This document shows, in pieces, positions 18,601-28,900 of a DNA stretch of 64,000 bases (the stretch's first letter is position 1; each line of letters begins with the position of its first letter). Made by a program: the position numbers and the translations under genes. Source of the stretch: Muricea muricata (lineage: Eukaryota; Cnidaria; Anthozoa; Malacalcyonacea; Plexauridae); the NCBI GenBank assembly GCA_963855995.1, contig OY979716.1, positions 48,218,116 through 48,282,115 of the forward strand. Direction: 5' to 3'. The notes beneath the pieces were generated by a model, which ran no database searches, had not been told where the DNA came from, and saw nothing but the letters and a program-made list of their open reading frames with translations.

Positions 18601-20424
18601 CAGGTTCAGTTGATATCGCCCAGGCTCTTGTGACAATGGATGACCTTGGAGACATTGAGCTGAAAACATTACTTACTCAAGTAAGTTGTACAATGTTATA
18701 CATACCTGAGTAGAATTGATAATCGTACATGGTGCTTAACTGGTTGGGTGCTATCTCAGAGCTTAACCTATTAAGCAGCAATGCACCCCCAGTGTGCCCA
18801 CTTACTTTTTACTTGTCTAATTCCAGCTTAATGGGCTAAAATTATAACAATCATTAACCTAGTTGTTTTTCTGAAACTTTCACTTCTGCATTTTCCCATT
18901 ATTTTGTGATTTTTAATATTCAAGGATACATGTCACGAGAACTTTTCCAATAATTAATTATTTGAAAATTTATCGTTATAACATATCCTTGAATGTTCAA
19001 AATCAGAAAATAATACATTTACTTCTGTTTCAGCACTCGTTTTGAAATTACTTTTAAAGATTTTTACTTCCAATCACTAATTTTTGTTGGTATAGTATAA
19101 CCATTTTTATATTGCTACTAGGTTTTCTACTGTACTTGCATGGTACCAACATGTTCACACCACTGTACAACTATTCAGTGTACTTTATATTATTTTATCA
19201 CAGGTGCTTGATAACAGCTGCCACAACCTTGATGAAACTGATCGAGACAAGATTGAAAGTCTCATGGTGAGACATGGATTAAGTGATCTTCCCGTGACAG
19301 ATCAAAACAAAAAGCAGTTCAAGATATTATTGTTGCAGAAGTGCTGACAACAAGAACAGCCGCACTTGATGCTATATTTAAAGGCATGAACAGTTGTGAC
19401 CTTGGCACATTGATGAGGTCCAATCCACCTGTTGTATCTATTGTGTTCCCTAGTCTGGAAGATACAGAAGTTGATGTGAAATTAATGAAGGCCAGGTTCA
19501 AAGGAGTTGACTCATTTGATTCTAATGAAAAAAGAAATGCAGTGCAGTGGTTTCTTGATTTTCTGGAAGATGCTGACAAAGAATCAGGTATTGGGCCATA
19601 CACAAAAAAAAATGTCACAAAAAATATTTGCCGATTTTTTAACCCCACACTCTCTTGTGACAAATGGTGACAGTTGGCAACAAGGTTTCTCTTTCTAGGC
19701 TTTTACTCTGAGCTACCCGCTATGAAAGAATGTGCCAGATGTGCCTTTATTTTTCCCCTAGTAATACTTTTGTATAACTTACTGTCATTTGACTTAACAT
19801 ACGGTACAAATTGAAAATACTTGATTCAGAATCAATTCACTGCTTTGTGAAGTGGCAGTCCTTTGAGATATCCCTTCTCCCTCTGTGACATTATCATTAT
19901 GCAGTTTGACGAGAAGGGCTATTTTTTTAAAACATAGCCATGCCCACATTATATGTTTAACCGGTGAACTAATCTATTCAAAGCTTTTTATTATTATTAC
20001 TGATATATTATTTTGCTGTTATTTTTTTACTACGCCCTACTGTTTGTATACTGTTTTTGAACTTTCATTCTTTGCAGACCCAGTTTCAGGGAAACGACTG
20101 ACATCTACATTGCTCATGTTCATAATTGGTACACAAATCTTGGTTGATGAATTCAAAATTGAATTTAACAACGATCCCACTAAATCTCTTCTGGAAGCCG
20201 ACAGTTGCTTCAATAAGGTTATTTTGCCAATTTGTCACGACAGTTATGCTAAGTTCAAGGAGGCATGCAAGTTATCTTTAGCTTGGGGTAGTCAAGGTTC
20301 CAGACCGGAAAGTTTGCAAAATGCGCGGCCGAGATCAAAATTTCCCGAAAATTTTGCGCGCCCAGATCTCAAATTTGCGCGGCTGGGAAAAACATTTTGC
20401 GAGCACGTTTTAGTTTTGTTGTAA
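15465..20424 (+). CDS. G2E3-like HECT E3 ubiquitin ligase, eight exons
   Basis: Exons: 15465-15691, 16106-16589, 16912-17037, 17158-17274, 17368-17506, 18157-18680, 19204-19587, 20078-20424. All have GT..AG borders and all seven junction phases agree, giving about 782 residues if one base is missing from the A5 run at 19309-19313. The order is: a Ser/Thr-rich start; a module with WTHNFCLLG, LLQKAGLGKRKIVF and GGGIELLRAVGGGGG; a C2HC finger CLACGEKC..H....C like ubiquitin-binding UBZ fingers; an acidic linker; a CUE-like helix pair (LKELFAKSD, EAVNSILENN); then the HECT domain (DVGGPTREFF; catalytic cysteine in LLEADSCFNKVILP). HECT enzymes take ubiquitin from an E2 onto this cysteine and pass it to a substrate. 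The family, from memory, is expanded in cnidarians and fishes. The natural C-terminus is altered (see the 3' repeat). Confidence 0.8.
15764..15781. repeat. G18 homopolymer in intron 1
   Basis: Eighteen consecutive G, preceded by CCAGGGGAA. It could form G-quadruplex structure and its exact length is unlikely to be reliable in an assembly. Confidence 0.9.
18157..18680 (+). CDS. HECT N-lobe exon of the intact gene
   Basis: Enters with GG completing a Gly codon, leaves on a codon boundary at CAA|GTAAGT. It holds the start of the HECT fold: SKSILSQLMRIYKNPGLS, ISFTGETAADVGGPTREFF, the FFGVVGHMLPLCSLDALSG segment and GLAPAVVKYIATGSVDIAQ. The exon is one unbroken frame, unlike its relative at 13890-14387. 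It aligns with that exon over the whole length in structure (same phases, similar size, 524 against 498 nt), so a local duplication is likely. Confidence 0.75.
19204..19587 (+). CDS. HECT middle exon with an A5 frame break
   Basis: Opens VLDNSCHNLDETDRDKIESL. In the A-run 19309-19313 the frame moves; one missing base restores continuity to IIVAEVLTTRTAALDAIFKG. It then continues through VDVKLMKARFKGVDSF and AVQWFLDFLEDADKES to a GAATCAG|GTATTG donor. The exit phase is right only if the break is a single missing base, which supports a recent event or a sequencing error over older decay. Confidence 0.7.
20078..20424 (+). CDS. Last HECT exon with catalytic Cys and foreign-looking tail
   Basis: A CTTTGCAG acceptor starts DPVSGKRLTSTLLMFIIGTQ. 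The catalytic cysteine is in ADSCFNKVILP, with the usual aromatic-rich end (YAKFKEACKLSLAWG). HECT proteins normally stop within a few residues of here. This frame runs on through about 45 residues made of a degenerate repeat (NARPRSKFPEN, FARPDLKFARLGK) to TAA at 20422-20424. The cysteine sits about 80 residues from the end instead of the usual 30-35. Confidence 0.65.
20313..20404 (+). repeat. GC-rich degenerate short repeat at the HECT gene end
   Basis: Three diverged copies of a roughly 30-bp word run in tandem: AATGCGCGGCCGAGATC.., TTTTGCGCGCCCAGATC.., TTTGCGCGGCTGGG... Their GCGCGG cores are rich in CpG and contrast with the AT-rich surroundings, which suggests an inserted fragment of a dispersed repeat. 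Confidence 0.45.
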
Positions 20425-20969
20425 GCACATTGACACATGTTTTTGATTTTCAAATTCATGTTCACTAACCAGTAATCACTAGTGCACGTAAAATTGAGGG
20501 TAGTTACGCTATAAGCTATAAAACGTACTACATCACATGCATGTTGATGTAGCATATACATACTAACGTAACTATAATACAAATACAAATATTCCACTTA
20601 CCTGGTCGGTTTGCCTGACCTTACTAATCCGAGAAATTTTACGATCCAGGCTTCCACATGATGTGCCTAATTGTGAAGAACACTAAACAGTTACAGTCAA
20701 AACTGAATTACAGCTAAATGATAGCATAGATTTGCTTCTTTTGGCTTAATTAATTTCTTACAAACAACACCTTAGATCATTATTTATACATTCTTACCAG
20801 TCAACTCAAGCATTCAGTCACTTCTGGCTCGAGGGCATTCTGTCATTCTTCTTTGACAAACAATTTCATGATACGATAAATTTGAAATAGAGAAAAGTGG
20901 CACCAAGCAAATTTCCTTCAATGACAAAAATCATCACAGAAACAAATTTGCTGGGCACCCTCCTTAGTG
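20425..20969. other. Non-coding spacer before the minisatellite
   Basis: No gene is supported on either strand. The first plausible polyadenylation region for the HECT gene would lie here, but no AATAAA stands out close to the stop. Confidence 0.4.
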
Positions 20970-20998
20970 GTGGCCAGGATAAAAAAGAAGGTAATATT

Positions 20999-21830
20999 GT
21001 AAATAAATGTCTTCAAACAGCAACCAGGTGGTGGTAAGGAAGGTAATGTAGTAAATAAATGTCTTCAAACTGCAACCAGGTGGTGGTAAGGAAGGTAATA
21101 TAGTAAATAAATGTCTTCAAACAGCAACCAGGTGGTGGTAAGGAAGGTAATATAGTAAATAAATGTCTTCAAACAGCAACCAGGTGGTGGTAAGGAAGGT
21201 AATGTAGTAAATAAATGTCTTCAAACAGCAACCAGGTGGTGGCAAGGAAGGTAATATAGTAAATAAATGTCTTTAAACAGCAACCAGGTGGTGGCAAGGA
21301 AGGTAATATAGTAAATAAATGTCTTCAAACAGCAACCAGGTGGTGGTAAGGAAGGTAATGCAATAAATAAATGTCTTCAAACAGCAACCAGGTGGTGGTA
21401 AGGAAGGTAATGTAGTAAATAAATGTCTTCAAACAGCAACCAGGTGGTGGTAAGGAAGGTAATGTAGTAAATAAATGTCTTCAAACAGCAACCAGGTGGT
21501 GGTAAGGAAGGTAATGTAGTAAATAAATGTCTTCAAACTGCAACCAGGTTGGGGTAAGGAAGGTAATATAGTAAATAAATGTCTTCAAACAGCAACCAGG
21601 TGGTGGTAAGGAAGGTAATGTAGTAAATAAATGTCTTCAAACAGCAACCAGCTGGTGGTAAGGAAGGTAATATAGTAAATAAATGTCTTCAAACAGCAAC
21701 CAGGTGGTGGTAAGGAAGGTAATATAGTAAATAAATGTCTTCAAACAGCAACCAGGTGGTGGTAAGGAAGGTAATATAGTAAATAAATGTCTTCAAACAG
21801 CAACCAGGTGGTGGTAAGGAAGGTAATTTG
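20999..21830 (+). repeat. 52-bp minisatellite, 16 copies
   Basis: The unit GTAAATAAATGTCTTCAAAC + AGCAACCAGGTGGTGGTAAG + GAAGGTAATATA repeats every 52 bp from 20999 to 21830, exactly 16 units, with only scattered substitutions (ATA/GTA/GCA near the end, CAGGTGG/CAGCTGG/CAGGTTG). No indels change the period. A diverged partial unit (GGTGGCCAGGATAAAAAAGAAGGTAAT) precedes it at about 20970. Every frame has stops, so it is not coding. Copies are too alike to be old, so expansion is recent. Confidence 0.95.
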
Positions 21831-21861
21831 AATTAAAAAATATAAGGGAGAACAGCCGGAT
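21831..21861. other. Junction between the two tandem arrays
   Basis: About 30 bp of unrelated sequence (AAAAATATAAGGGAGAACAG...) separates the last 52-bp unit from the first 104-bp monomer. No mobile-element end is visible. Confidence 0.6.
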
Positions 21862-24800
21862 TAAATCCATTCATAGCAACTTAATTTCTTTAATAATAGT
21901 AATGTTCGAAGGTAATAAAGTAGTTACAAGGATTCCAGATGACAAAGTGTAGAAAAAAGAGCCACCAAAATCCATTCATAGCAAGTTAAATTCTTTAATA
22001 ATGGTAATGTTCAAAGGTAATAAAGTAGTTACGAGGATTCCCGATGACAAAGTGTACAAAAAGAGCCACCAAAATTCATTCATAGCAAGTTAAATTCTTT
22101 AATAATGGTAATGTTCAAAGGTAATAAAGTAGTTACGAGGATTCCAGATGACAAAGTGTAGAAAAAGAGCCACCAAAATCCATTCATAGCAAGTTAAATT
22201 CTTTAATAATGATAATGTTCAAAGGTAATAAAGTAGTTACGAGGATTCCAGATGACAAAGCGTAGAAAAAGAGCCACCAAAATCTTTTCATAGCAAGTTA
22301 AATTCTTTAATAATGGTAATGTTCAAAGGTAATAAAGTAGTTACGAGGATTCCAGATGACAAAGCGTAGAAAAAGAGCCACCAAAATCTTTTCATAGCAA
22401 GTTAAATTCTTTAATAATGGTAATGTTCAAAGGTAATAAAGTAGTTACGAGGATTCCAGATGACAAAGCGTAGAAAAAGAGCCACCAAAATCCATACATA
22501 GCAAGTTAAATTCTTTAATAATGGTAATGTTCAAAGGTAATAAAGTAGTTACGAGGATTCCAGATGACAAAGCGTAGAAAAAGAGCCACCAAAATCCATA
22601 CATAGTAAGTTAAATTCTTTAATAATGGTAATGTTCAAAGGTAATAAAGTAGTTACGAGGATTCCAGATGACAAAGCGTAGAAAAAGAGCCACCAAAATC
22701 CATACATAGCAAGTTAAATTCTTTAATAATGGTAATGTTCAAAGGTAATAAAGTAGTTACGAGGATTCCAGATGACAAAGCGTAGAAAAAAAGCCACCAA
22801 AATCCATACATAGCAAGTTAAATTCTTTAATAATGGTAATGTTCAAAGGTAATAAAGTAGTTACGAGGATTCCAGATGACAAAGCGTAGAAAAAGAGCCA
22901 CCAAAATCTTTTCATAGCAAGTCAAATTCTTTAATAATGGTAATGTTCAAAGGTAATAAAGTAGTTACGAGGATTCCCGATGACAAAGTGTAGAAAAAGA
23001 GCCACCAAAATTCATTCATAGCAAGTTAAATTCTTTAATAATCGTAATGTTCAAAGGTAATAAAATAGTTACTAGGATTCCAGATGACAAAGCGTAGAAA
23101 AAGAGCCACCAAAATCCATTCATAGCAAGTTAAATTCTTTAATAATGATAATGTTCAAAGGTAATAAAGTAGTTACGAGGATTCCAGATGACAAAGCGTA
23201 GAAAGAGCCACCAAAATCCATACATAGCAAGTTAAATTCTTTAATAATGGTAATGTTCAAAGGTAATAAAGTAGTTACGAGGATTCCAGATGACAAAGCG
23301 TAGAAAAAGAGCCACCAAAATCCATATATAGCAAGTTAAATTCTTTAATAATGGTAATGTTCAAAGGTAATAAAGTAGTTACGAGGATTCCAGATGACAA
23401 AGCGTAGAAAAAGAGCCACCAAAATCCATACATAGTAAGTTAAATTCTTTAATAATGGTAATGTTCAAAGGTAATAAAGTAGTTACGAGGATTCCAGATG
23501 ACAAAGCGTAGAAAAAGAGCCACCAAAATCCATACATAGCAAGTTAAATTCTTTAATAATGGTAATGTTCAAAGGTAATAAAGTAGTTACGAGGATTCCA
23601 GATGACAAAGCCTAGAAAAAAAGCCACCAAAATCCATACATAGCAAGTTAAATTCTTTAATAATGGTAATGTTCAAAGGTAATAAAGTAGTTACGAGGAT
23701 TCCAGATGACAAAGCGTAGAAAAAGAGCCACCAAAATCTTTTCATAGCAAGTCAAATTCTTTAATAATGGTAATGTTCAAAGGTAATAAAGTAGTTACGA
23801 GGATTCCCGATGACAAAGTGTAGAAAAAGAGCCACAAAAATTCATTCATAGCAAGTTAAATTCTTTAATAATCGTAATGTTCAAAGGTAATAAAATAGTT
23901 ACTAGGATTCCAGATGACAAAGCGTAGAAAAAGAGCCACCAAAATCCATTCATAGCAAGTTAAATTCTTTAATAATGATAATGTTCAAAGGTAATAAAGT
24001 AGTTACGAGGATTCCAGATGACAAAGCGTAGAAAAAGAGCCACCAAAATCTTTTCATAGCAAGTTAAATTCTTTAATAATGGTAATGTTCAAAGGTAATA
24101 AAGTAGTTACTAGGATTCCAGATGACAAAGCGTAGAAAAAGAGCCACCAAAATCCATTCATAGCAAGTTAAATTCTTTAATAATGATAATGTTCAAAGGT
24201 AATAAAGTAGTTACGAGGATTCCAGAAGACAAAGCGTGAAAACAGAGCCACCAAAGTCTTTTCATAGCAAGTCAAATTCTTTAATAATAGTAATGTTCAA
24301 AGGTAATAAAGTAGTTACGAGGATTCCCGATGACAAAGTCTAGAAAAAGAGCCACCAAAATCTTTTCATAGTAAGTTAAATTCTTTAATAATGGTAATGT
24401 TCAAAGGTAATAAAGTAGTTACGAGGATTCCAGATGACAAAGCGTAGAAAAAGAGCCACAGAAATCCATACATAGCAAGTTAAATTCTTTAATAATGGTA
24501 ATGTTCAAAGGTAATAAATTAGTTACTAGGATTCCAGATGACAAAGCATAGAAAAAGAGCCACCAAAATCCATTCATAGCAAGTTAAATTCTTTAATAAT
24601 GATAATGTTCAAAGGTAATAAAGTAGTTACGAGGATTCCAGATGACAAAGCGTAGAAAAAGAGCCACCAAAATCTTTTCATAGCAAGTCAAATTCTTTAA
24701 TAATGGTAATGTTCAAAGGTAATAAAGTAGTTACGAGGATTCCAGATGACAAAGTGTAGAAAAAGAGCCACCAAAATTCATTCATAGCAAGTTAAATTCT

Positions 24801-25990
24801 TTAATAATCGTAATGTTCAAAGGTAATAAAATAGTTACGAGGATTCCAGATGACAAAGTGTAGAAAAAGAGCCACCAAAATCTTTTCATAGCAAGTTAAA
24901 TTCTTTAATAATGATAATGTTCAAAGGTAATAAAGTAGTTACGAGGATTCCAGATGACAAAGCGTAGAAAAAGAGCCACCAAAATCTTTTCATAGCAAGT
25001 TAAATTCTTTAATAATGGTAATGTTCAAAGGTAATAAAGTAGTTACTAGGATTCCAGATGACAAAGCGTAGAAAAAGAGCCACCAAAATCCATTCATAGC
25101 AAGTTAAATTCTTTAATAATGATAATGTTCAAAGGTAATAAAGTAGTTACGAGGATTCCAGAAGACAAAGCGTGGAAAAAAATCCACCAAAGTCTTTTCA
25201 TAGTAAGTTAAATTCTTTAATAATGGTAATGTTCAAAGGTAATAAAGTAGTTACGAGGATTCCAGATGACAAAGCGTAGAAAAAGAGCCACAGAAATCCA
25301 TACATAGCAAGTTAAATTCTTGAATAATTGTAATGTTCAAAGGTAATAAAGTAGTTACGAGGATTCCAGATGACAAAGCGTAGAAAAAGAGCCACCAAAA
25401 TCCATTCATAGCAAGTTAAATTCTTTAATAATGATAATGTTTAAAGGTAATAAAGTAGTTACGAGGATTCCAGAAGACAAAGTGTGGAAAAAGAGCCACC
25501 AAAATCTTTTCATAGCAAGTCAAATTCTTTAATAATCGTAATGTTCAAAGGTAATAAAGTAGTTACGAGGATTCCCGATGACAAAGTGTAGAAAAAGAGC
25601 CACCAAAATCTTTTCATAGCAAGTTAAATTCTTTAATAATGGTAATGTTCAAAGGTAATAAAGTAGTTACGAGGATTCCAGATGACAAAGCGTAGAAAAA
25701 GAGCCACCAAAATCCATACATAGCAAGTTAAATTCTTTAATAATGGTAATGTTCAAAGGTAATAAAGTAGTTACGAGGATTCCAGATGACAAAGCGTAGA
25801 AAAAGAGCCACCAAAATCTTTTCATAGCAAGTTAAATTCTTTAATAATGGTAATGCTCAAAGGTAATAAAGTAGTTACTAGGATTCCAGATGACAAAGCG
25901 TAGAAAAAGAGCCACCAAAATCCATTCATAGCAAGTTAATTTCTTTAATAATGATAATGTTCAAAGGTAATAAAGTAGTTACGAGGATTC

Positions 25991-28900
25991 CAGGTGACAA
26001 AGCGTAGAAAAAGAGCCACCAAAATCTTTTGATAGCAAGTCAAATTCTTTAATAATCGTAATGTTCAAAGGTAATAAAGTAGTTACGAGGATTCCCGATG
26101 ACAAAGTGTAGAAAAAGAGCCACCAAAATCTTTTCATAGCAAGTTAAATTCTTTAATAATGGTAATGTTCAAAGGTAATAAAGTAGTTATGAGGATTCCA
26201 GATGACAAAGCGTAGAAAAAGAGCCACCAAAATCCATACATAGCAAGTTAAATTCTTTAATAATTGTAATGTTCAAAGGTAATAAAGTAGTTACGAGGAT
26301 TCCAGATGACAAAGCGTAGAAAAAGAGCCACCAAAAGTCTTTTCATAGCAAGTTAAATTCTTTAATAATGGTAATGTTCAAAGGTAATAAAGTAGTTACT
26401 AGGATTCCAGATGGCAAAGCGTAGAAAAAGAGCCACCAAAATCCATTCATAGCAAGTTAAATTCTTTAATAATGGTAATGTTCAAAGGTAATAAAGTAGT
26501 TACGAGGATTCCAGATGACAAAGCGTAGAAAAAGAGCCACCAAAATCCATACATAGAAAGTTAAATTCTTTAATAATGGTAATGTTCAAAGGTAATAAAG
26601 TAGTTACGAGGATTCCAGATGACAAAGCGTAGAAAAAGAGCCACCAAAATCTTTTCATAGCAAGTCAAATTTTTTAATAATGGTAATGTTCAAAGGTAAT
26701 AAAGTAGTTACGAGGATTCCCGATGACAAAGTGTAGAAAAAGAGCCACCAAAATTCATTCATAGCAAGTTAAATTCTTTAATAATCGTAATGTTCAAAGG
26801 TAATAAAATAGTTACTAGGATTCCAGATGACAAAGCGTAGAAAAAGAGCCACCAAAATCCATTCATAGCAAGTTAAATTCTTTAATAATGATAATGTTCA
26901 AAGGTAATAAAGTAGTTACGAGGATTCCCGATGACAAAGTGTAGAAAAAGAGCCACCAAAATCTTTTCATAGCAAGTCAAATTCTTTAATAATGGTAATG
27001 TTCAAAGGTAATAAAGTAGTTACGAGGATTCCAGATGACAAAGCGCAGAAAAAGAGCCACCAAAATCCATACATAGCAAGTTAAATTCTTTAATAATGGT
27101 AATGTTCAAAGGTAATAAAGTAGTTACGAGGATTCCAGAAGACAAAGTGTGGAAAAAGAGCCACCAAAATCTTTTCATAGCAAGTCAAATTCTTTAATAA
27201 TCGTAATGTTCAAAGGTAATAAAGTAGTTACGAGGATTCCCGATGACAAAGTGTAGAAAAAGAGCCACCAAAATCTTTTCATAGCAAGTTAAATTCTTTA
27301 ATAATGGTAATGTTCAAAGGTAATAAAGTAGTTACGAGGATTCCAGATGACAAAGCGTAGAAAAAGAGCCACCAAAATCCATACATAGCAAGTTAAATTC
27401 TTTAATAATGGTAATGTTCAAAGGTAATAAAGTAGTTACGAGGATTCCAGATGACAAAGCGTAGAAAAAGAGCCACCAAAATCTTTTCATAGCAAGTTAA
27501 ATTCTTTAATAATGGTAATGTTCAAAGGTAATAAAGTAGTTACTAGGATTCCAGATGACAAAGCGTAGAAAAAGAGCCACCAAAATCCATTCATAGCAAG
27601 TTAAATTCTTTAATAATGATAATGTTCAAAGGTAATAAAGTAGTTACGAGGATTCCAGGTGACAAAGCGTAGAAAAAGAGCCACCAAAATCTTTTCATAG
27701 CAAGTCAAATTCTTTAATAATCGTAATGTTCAAAGGTAATAAAGTAGTTACGAGGATTCCCGATGACAAAGTGTAGAAAAAGAGCCACCAAAATCTTTTC
27801 ATAGCAAGTTAAATTCTTTAATAATGGTAATGTTCAAAGGTAATAAAGTAGTTATGAGGATTCCAGATGACAAAGCGTAGAAAAAGAGCCACCAAAATCC
27901 ATACATAGCAAGTTAAATTCTTTAATAATTGTAATGTTCAAAGGTAATAAAGTAGTTACGAGGATTCCAGATGACAAAGCGTAGAAAAAGAGCCACCAAA
28001 AGTCTTTTCATAGCAAGTTAAATTCTTTAATAATGGTAATGTTCAAAGGTAATAAAGTAGTTACTAGGATTCCAGATGGCAAAGCGTAGAAAAAGAGCCA
28101 CCAAAATCCATTCATAGCAAGTTAAATTCTTTAATAATGGTAATGTTCAAAGGTAATAAAGTAGTTACGAGGATTCCCGATGACAAAGTGTAGAAAAAGA
28201 GCCACCAAAATTCATTCATAGCAAGTTAAATTCTTTAATAATCGTAATGTTCAAAGGTAATAAAATAGTTACTAGGATTCCAGATGACAAAGCGTAGAAA
28301 AAGAGCCACCAAAATCCATTCATAGCAAGTTAAATTCTTTAATAATGATAATGTTCAAAGGTAATAAAGTAGTTACGAGGATTCCCGATGACAAAGTGTA
28401 GAAAAAGAGCCACCAAAATCTTTTCATAGCAAGTCAAATTCTTTAATAATGGTAATGTTCAAAGGTAATAAAGTAGTTACGAGGATTCCAGATGACAAAG
28501 CGCAGAAAAAGAGCCACCAAAATCCATACATAGCAAGTTAAATTCTTTAATAATGGTAATGTTCAAAGGTAATAAAGTAGTTACGAGGATTCCAGAAGAC
28601 AAAGTGTGGAAAAAGAGCCACCAAAATCTTTTCATAGCAAGTCAAATTCTTTAATAATCGTAATGTTCAAAGGTAATAAAGTAGTTACGAGGATTCCCGA
28701 TGACAAAGTGTAGAAAAAGAGCCACCAAAATCTTTTCATAGCAAGTTAAATTCTTTAATAATGGTAATGTTCAAAGGTAATAAAGTAGTTACGAGCATTC
28801 CAGATGACAAAGCGTAGAAAAAGAGCCACCAAAATCCATACATAGCAAGTTAAATTCTTTAATAATGGTAATGTTCAAAGGTAATAAAGTAGTTACGAGG

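Noticed and set aside
15465-20424. Calling the HECT gene G2E3 itself
   Set aside because: The PHD-type fingers of vertebrate G2E3 are not seen; only the HECT region and family-level N-terminal modules support a G2E3-like label.
20292-20597. Minus-strand open frame of 101 codons
   Set aside because: It overlaps the last HECT exon and the GC-rich repeat and shows no family features.
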